Source of the DNA: Candidatus Cryptobacteroides faecavium
Lineage (GTDB): Bacteria > Bacteroidota > Bacteroidia > Bacteroidales > UBA932
Direction of reading: 5' to 3'
Length of the DNA stretch: 53,034 nt
Assembly: GCA_017694995.1 (NCBI GenBank)
Contig: JADIMB010000104.1
Coordinates: 1-53,034, forward strand
The stretch's first letter is position 1; every line of letters begins with the position of its first letter. A program made the translations under genes and the position numbers. The notes beneath the pieces were generated by a model. The model saw nothing but the letters and a program-made list of their open reading frames with translations. It did no database searches and was not told the origin of the DNA. Of the stretch, positions 48,664-53,034 are shown in pieces.

Positions 48664-50673
48664 TCAGTTGCCGATGTCCTTGCTGCCGGTCCAGTGCGGT
48701 GTGCCGTCGGCGGCTTCCACCCTGGACTCGATGCGGTCCGGAAGGTTGTGGAAAAGGTCGAACCCTGTGAGGGCCTCGATGGAATCGATGGTGGCTGTCT
48801 CCACATTGCCCCTCTGGTCGAAGATATATCCTATCGCTGTCCACCCGGTTTCGGGGTCATTGCGCAGCAGGGCCTTGAACAGCTTGAACGGCACCGCTAT
48901 ATCAGCTTCCATGCCCACATGGGACGGGATCCCCTTCCCTCCCTTGCCTACAGAGGAGCGGACGATGCCTCCTACCACATAGACAGTCGTGCCAGGGTAC
49001 TGCTTCTGTGCCCAGGCGCGGCTTTTCTCTTCGACATCGTTCCAGGAATTGTGGTTCAGGGCCACGCTCATGGGGCAGATGTTGCTCATGTAGAAGCAGG
49101 TCTTCATGGCCGTGTGGCTCCAGCGGTTGTCCGCCGCAGGGCAGATGTGGCCGCGCTCGTAGCGGTACTCCTTGTAGTTGTACTGCCTGTCGGGGCAGCC
49201 TTTTATCGCCGGGTCGGGGACAAACGCGTCGGAGTCCGGCCTGGCGGCCACCTTGCTGTCAAGGCGCTCCTTGGTGAGAATCCACGCCACCCAGTTCGGG
49301 ATGCGGAGCTGCGGGTTGAACGATACCGTATATGCTTCCCTGCGGACTACCTTCTCCTGCCCTTTGGCCTGAGCGAAAGCAGGGAGCTCGTACATGTCGG
49401 CCCAGCGGCGTCCGTCAGATGACTCGACAGCCTGGGCGCGGGCCGGGGCGGCCAATGCAGACGAGAGCAGCACTGCCGTGACAGCAGCGGCCGCTTCCGG
49501 AGTGGCCTTGCAGCGTATCCATGTGAGTTTCTTCCAGATGTATTCCAGCGGACCCTGCCTGTGCGCCGAGAGCCATTTCCGGCTGAACCAGAACTGCACG
49601 GCAAGTATGAGCACGGCTATCAGCAGGCATGCCGTGGCACCTGTGTCATCGTAGAGGGAAAGCCCGTAGCCATAATAGATTGTGCCCCCGATGACGGACT
49701 GGCCGATATAGTTGGTAAGGCTCATCCTCCCGTAAGGTATGGCGGCGCGCTGGAAGCGGTAGCCGTCCGCCCTGTTCCACAGCAGGATGAAAAGCGACAC
49801 CCAGAATCCGGTAAAGAAAAGGCTTGTGAGCGAATAGATTATGAGGTCCAGACTCGCATCGGCCCCCGGCTCCACCTGTGATTTCACGAGATACATGAGG
49901 GCCGTGGCAGGGATGCTGACGGCAAGGACTCTTTTCCAGAATGCGCTCTGCCGTTCACTTTTCTCGAAAAGGCCCCTGCGTCCGAGCAGCATGCCGCTGA
50001 TGAAAAGGCCGAGAACCATGAAGACGCGCCCTGCGCCTATCTGCCACAGGTTGGTATAAAGCTGCCCGTCAGTGAGGTTGGAGGCCACAGCCTGAAGGAA
50101 ATTCCCTTCCTCCAGGACCCGGCACGAGCGCTCGGCATACGGGAGGAACGCGGTCTGCATGGTGGAGACATAGTCGGGATTGAAGCATCTGTATATTACC
50201 TTCCCTATCTCCACAGGCTGCAGGAAACATATCACGGCTATGGCCAGCAGCGCCTTGTCCCCCAGGCGGCAGAGCAGCGGCAGGACCAGCCCCACGGCGG
50301 CATAGAGCATGAGGATGTCCCCGTTGTAGAACACAGAGTGCAGCTGAGCGAAAAGCATCAGGAGAAGCATACGCCAGACAAACCTGAGCCTGAAATCCTC
50401 TCCCCTGGCAGCCGCGTTACGCATCTGGATATAGAAGCTGAAGCCGAACAGAAGCGAAAAGATGGAGTACGCCTTCCCCGCAAAAAGGAAGAAGACGGAC
50501 TTCATCACCGCCGAATCCACGGAAGCAAGCCACTGCGGGGTGCTGTCCGGTGTACCTATAAGGTTATAATGTTCAAGGTTATGCAGCAGCACTATCGCCA
50601 TCAGGGCGAAGCCCCTGAGGGCATCCACCACATCGAGCCTTCTGCTGCCGGTCACAGTAGGGGCCATAGGCAT
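48664..50673 (-). CDS. DUF418 membrane protein fused to a DNA/RNA non-specific endonuclease
   Basis: A 669-residue fusion. Residues 1 to about 385 are a polytopic DUF418-type membrane protein (LDVVDALRGFALMAIVLLHN; SLTNYIGQSVIGG; family end GPLEYIWKKLTW). Residues about 390-415 look like an internal signal peptide ending in ARAQA (Ala415). Residues 416-669 are a NucA/EndA-type nuclease with ERGHICPAADNRW (His509 the likely general base; the usual DRGH reads ERGH) and the metal-binding Asn in LNHNSWNDVE. The simplest reading is that a secreted nuclease gene was joined in frame to the gene before it. It ends 5 bases from the convergent fimbrillin-FISUMP gene and follows the ABM gene by 9 bases. 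Confidence 0.85.
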   Translation of the reverse strand: MPMAPTVTGSRRLDVVDALRGFALMAIVLLHNLEHYNLIGTPDSTPQWLASVDSAVMKSVFFLFAGKAYSIFSLLFGFSFYIQMRNAAARGEDFRLRFVWRMLLLMLFAQLHSVFYNGDILMLYAAVGLVLPLLCRLGDKALLAIAVICFLQPVEIGKVIYRCFNPDYVSTMQTAFLPYAERSCRVLEEGNFLQAVASNLTDGQLYTNLWQIGAGRVFMVLGLFISGMLLGRRGLFEKSERQSAFWKRVLAVSIPATALMYLVKSQVEPGADASLDLIIYSLTSLFFTGFWVSLFILLWNRADGYRFQRAAIPYGRMSLTNYIGQSVIGGTIYYGYGLSLYDDTGATACLLIAVLILAVQFWFSRKWLSAHRQGPLEYIWKKLTWIRCKATPEAAAAVTAVLLSSALAAPARAQAVESSDGRRWADMYELPAFAQAKGQEKVVRREAYTVSFNPQLRIPNWVAWILTKERLDSKVAARPDSDAFVPDPAIKGCPDRQYNYKEYRYERGHICPAADNRWSHTAMKTCFYMSNICPMSVALNHNSWNDVEEKSRAWAQKQYPGTTVYVVGGIVRSSVGKGGKGIPSHVGMEADIAVPFKLFKALLRNDPETGWTAIGYIFDQRGNVETATIDSIEALTGFDLFHNLPDRIESRVEAADGTPHWTGSKDIGN

Positions 50674-50682
50674 TCAACCGAT

Positions 50683-50958
50683 TCAGAACTCGAAGCTCTC
50701 GATCTTCATCTGAGCCATGGACTCTATCTCAGGCACAAGGGTGGTGAAATGCGCCGACTTCTGGTGCACATCCAGCGCAGCCGCGTCGCTCCACGTCTCG
50801 CAGATCATCAGCACATCCGGCCTGGTCTGGCTCGCGAATATGTCGTATGCTATGCAGCCCTTGTCCTCCAGAGAACTGGCCACCAATTTCTTCGCTGTCT
50901 CAATTACAGCCTCGCGGTTACTCTCGTCCACCTTGATGAATACATTCAGTCTTATCAT
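50683..50958 (-). CDS. Antibiotic biosynthesis monooxygenase (ABM)-domain protein
   Basis: A 91-residue ferredoxin-like-fold protein of the ABM/YgiN group (RLNVFIKVDESNREAVIETAKKLVASSLEDKGCIAYDIF; ICETWSDAAALDVHQKSAHF). Members act as quinol monooxygenases or small dimeric stress proteins. The chemistry here is unknown. It is upstream of the DUF418-nuclease gene by 9 bases and likely co-transcribed. Confidence 0.88.
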   Translation of the reverse strand: MIRLNVFIKVDESNREAVIETAKKLVASSLEDKGCIAYDIFASQTRPDVLMICETWSDAAALDVHQKSAHFTTLVPEIESMAQMKIESFEF

Positions 50959-50984
50959 GATAGTATGGGATTTTGATTCGGGGA

Positions 50985-50992
50985 CAAAAATA
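50985..50992 (-). promoter_or_regulatory. -7 box for the ABM / DUF418-nuclease unit
   Basis: The minus strand reads TATTTTTG, 26 bases before the ABM start, a match to TAnnTTTG. No good -33 is seen. Confidence 0.45.
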
Positions 50993-51052
50993 AGAATATA
51001 CGGGAAATCCAGTACAGGATCCGGGTATTTTTGTAGATATTTTTCTTCGCCT

Positions 51053-51151
51053 ATGCCAACTTGCCGGTTTCATGGTCAATCCGTATTTCCGCCCGAACTC
51101 TAAAACGAAAATGACAGTCCACTCGACCTTATCTTTAATGTTATAATCCAT
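51053..51151 (-). pseudogene. Possible remnant of a DUF3791-type small protein
   Basis: The minus-strand frame encodes MDYNIKDKVEWTVIFVLEFG followed by RKYGLTMKPA, which resembles the start of DUF3791 proteins from Bacteroides, then runs into unrelated sequence. The rest of the domain is missing. Recognition is from memory of the family and is weak. It fills most of the gap between the ABM gene and the AAA-ATPase pseudogene. Confidence 0.3.
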
Positions 51152-51210
51152 TTTCCGACAAGTATAGCTGTACAAAATTACTTAATTTGCACAAGAAGTG
51201 AAAATTTCAG

Positions 51211-52773
51211 TCATGGACGGCCATTCTCCACGATCCACCTGTCGATATTCCTTGTCGTTGACGAGAAGTTCACACCGATGATGTAGACTTTGCGGGAGTC
51301 CTTGGCGAACGGCAGGGCGTACTGCTTCTCCTCTATCTGGGCGATGGCCTGCTCAGCGCTCCCGTCGAGCTTGAACTCCATGATGTAGACGTATCCGGAT
51401 GTCTGGAGCACGAGGTCGATGCGGCCCCTGGGAAGTGTGGTACTCGACCTGGGTGTAGAGGCCGGCCAGGCGGAAGACGATGAACAGTACGTTCTGGTAG
51501 TGCAGCTCGATGTCCTTTGCCATTTCGTACGGGCAGTCGGCGAGGAACGCCTGCAGGCGCTTCATGAAGCTGTCGATGTCCCCGTTTTTCACATCGGAGA
51601 TGAACTCCCAGATGGCGAATCCGCTTTCAGCCTCCTCCACAGGAGTGTAGTAAGGCAGCAAGAAGTCCATGAACCCTTCCTCGACCTCACGGTTCGGGAA
51701 TCCCAGTTCGTAGATCCGCGGCTCGGGGATGAATCCCTTGATGGTGAGGTATCCGCTCTGGTAGATCACCGGGATCGGGTTCGTGGATGAGGCTACTATG
51801 CTGTCGAGCACCCTTGAGGTGGTCTTGGTGTGCGCCATCTTGTACAGGTCGTATTTGTGGAGCTTCAGCAGCTCCACGAGGTAAGTCGGCGTACCGGTCT
51901 CGAACCAGTACCGTCCGTAAGCCTTCTTCGCGAAAGTGTTGAGTATGCTGAACGGGTTGTACAGCCCGATGGAGTTCTCGCAGAAATGGTAGCCGTCGTA
52001 GTCCTCCTTCAGCTGTGCGCAGGCCTGGTCGTAGCTCTGTCCGTTTGCGGCGGCCAGTTCGCGGATGTCTTCGCTGAAATTGTCCTGGAGCTCCTTTTCT
52101 GTGATGCCGCAGATGTCGATGTACCTGTTGTCCCTGGAGATGTCATCCAGGTTGTTAAGGTCGCTGAACACGCTGATCTTCCCGAACTTGGTCACACCGG
52201 TGAGGAGGGCGAACTTGATGTATCCGTCCATTGTTTTCAAGACTCCGTAGAAAGGTTTGAGGGTATTGCGGAATCTGTTCTGGAGCTCCGGTTTGGCTAT
52301 TGCCTGAAGCAGAGGTTTGTCATATTCGTCCACCAGAATTACAGTTCTCATTCCAGTCTTCAGACATGCCCTTTTTACGACCCCGGCAAATCTCAATGAC
52401 AGAGGGACACCTCTGCCGGGTCACTTCCGTACAGAGATTCCCATTCTACCAGGTTCCTGTTAAGTATGTCATTCAGGCTGTCTTCAGTATCGAATTTTTC
52501 TATATTCAGGTCCAGATGCAGCACAGGATACCGCTTCCACTCTTTTTCCAGCGCCTCGATAGCAAGCCCCCCGAACAGCTCCTTCTTTCCCTGGAAATAG
52601 GCCTCCAATGTGCTGATGAGCATACTTTTCCCGAATCTCCGCGGGCGGCTCAGGAAATAATAGCTCCCGGTCTTGACAAGTTCATATATCTTCTCTGTCT
52701 TGTCTATGTAACAGTACCCGTCTTTACGGAGTTTCTCGAAATTCTGTATTCCTACCGGATATAACTTTCCCAT
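51211..52773 (-). pseudogene. AAA-ATPase-like / PD-(D/E)XK nuclease-domain protein, two frameshifts
   Basis: Member of the large Bacteroides AAA-ATPase-like family (PF09820 plus a C-terminal DUF1703 nuclease-like domain). The N-terminus starts MGKLYPVGIQNFEKLRKDG; a P-loop-like segment SRPRRFGKSML is present, and VILVDEYDKPLL is the Walker B-like block. The C-terminal part ends in YIMEFKLDGSAEQAIAQI, with the nuclease residues of the family (EFK). The frame breaks near 52396-52402 (between AEVSLCH and SLRFAGVVKR) and again near 51420-51430 in a GGGGCC tract (between VEYHTSQG and the EFK part). Each break is consistent with a single-base indel. Either decaying or an assembly artefact. Confidence 0.85.
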
Positions 52774-52851
52774 ATCTGCTGACTTCAGTTTTCGACAGTC
52801 AAAAATAGCAATTAATTCGGTTATACACAGAAATCCTGCATATATTCTCAA

Positions 52852-52859
52852 TATCTTTG
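52852..52859 (+). promoter_or_regulatory. Isolated -7-like box reading out of the window
   Basis: Perfect TATCTTTG on the plus strand with no reading frame behind it except a three-codon ATG-AAA-ACG-TGA at about 52899-52910. It may serve a gene beyond the window edge. Confidence 0.3.
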
Positions 52860-52904
52860 TGCCGGGCCATTGTATGCCGCATTAAGAAAGATTGACTTAT
52901 GAAA

Positions 52905-53034
52905 ACGTGAATTCGATGAATTTAATTCATTAAAATAAACTGCAAGCCGAGAGCAGAGGACGAACTTGTTCGGACTATGCCGAGGCGCAGCGTGATTGTA
53001 AACAAAGTTTAAATTACATCGAATTACCTATTAA
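52905..53034. repeat. 51-bp inverted repeat split by a 79-bp insert
   Basis: Left part (52905-52934) and right part (53014-53034) are identical to the two halves of the repeat at 45092-45142. Between them lies a 79-bp segment (52935-53013) with its own hairpin CGAAC/GTTCG and near-terminal AAACT/AGTTT. The insert includes a motif, GCAAGCCGAGAGCAGAG and ATGCCGAGGCGCAGC, that I recall as a common intergenic repeat in Bacteroides/Prevotella genomes. The last base of the window coincides with the last base of the repeat. Confidence 0.8.

Overview
The window looks like chromosomal DNA from an uncultured member of the Bacteroidales. Evidence: several promoter-like TAnnTTTG boxes of the Bacteroidota type, a SusC-type TonB-dependent receptor, FimA/Mfa-type (type V pilus) lipoproteins with SPII lipoboxes, Bacteroidota-style gene orders (serC-serA-DUF1015; GDE-GT4-GH57), the short Lys-type phosphoglycerate dehydrogenase, and almost no Shine-Dalgarno sequences. 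Genus cannot be fixed from sequence alone; a Cryptobacteroides-like or Rikenellaceae-like lineage is only a guess. I see no rRNA, tRNA, CRISPR array or intact insertion sequence.

Layout. 1-10.9 kb: a tightly packed glycogen operon (branching enzyme, debranching enzyme, GT4 synthase-like enzyme, GH57 glucanase, and a GT3 synthase/GT35 phosphorylase fusion) running by overlap into ribF. 11.8-14.4 kb: small membrane protein, greA, HIT protein and a thioredoxin-fold lipoprotein without active cysteines. 14.5-15.7 kb (minus): tsaB and cvpA. 15.8-20.3 kb: ileS (IleRS2 type with a GXHH signature), a DksA-like protein and lspA. 20.3-29.2 kb: housekeeping genes on both strands (HAD phosphatase, OPA-family transporter, radC, upp, bcp, a GT4 enzyme, a Fur-family regulator, an SDR, and a pyruvate/oxaloacetate carboxyltransferase-like protein). 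29.4-35 kb: a broken orphan susC and a GH20 lipoprotein. 35.3-40.2 kb: pyrB-pyrI, then serC-serA-DUF1015. 40.3-48.7 kb: an accessory surface locus, with a Crp/Fnr regulator divergent from a four-gene lipoprotein set (metzincin-type protease joined to a FimB/Mfa2-like region, two fimbrillin-FISUMP fusions, one plain fimbrillin). 48.7-52.8 kb (minus): a DUF418 membrane protein fused in frame to a secreted-type nuclease, a small ABM monooxygenase, and a frameshifted AAA-ATPase/PD-(D/E)XK protein.

Two families of intergenic repeats cut across this layout. One is a chain of hairpins, with paired changes in its stems between copies, ending in an AT-rich tail that sits just upstream of glgB, pyrB and a fimbrillin gene. 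The other is a 51-bp inverted repeat present once alone and once split by 79 bp. These repeats, the pilus/protease locus and the odd fusion proteins are the parts most worth following up.
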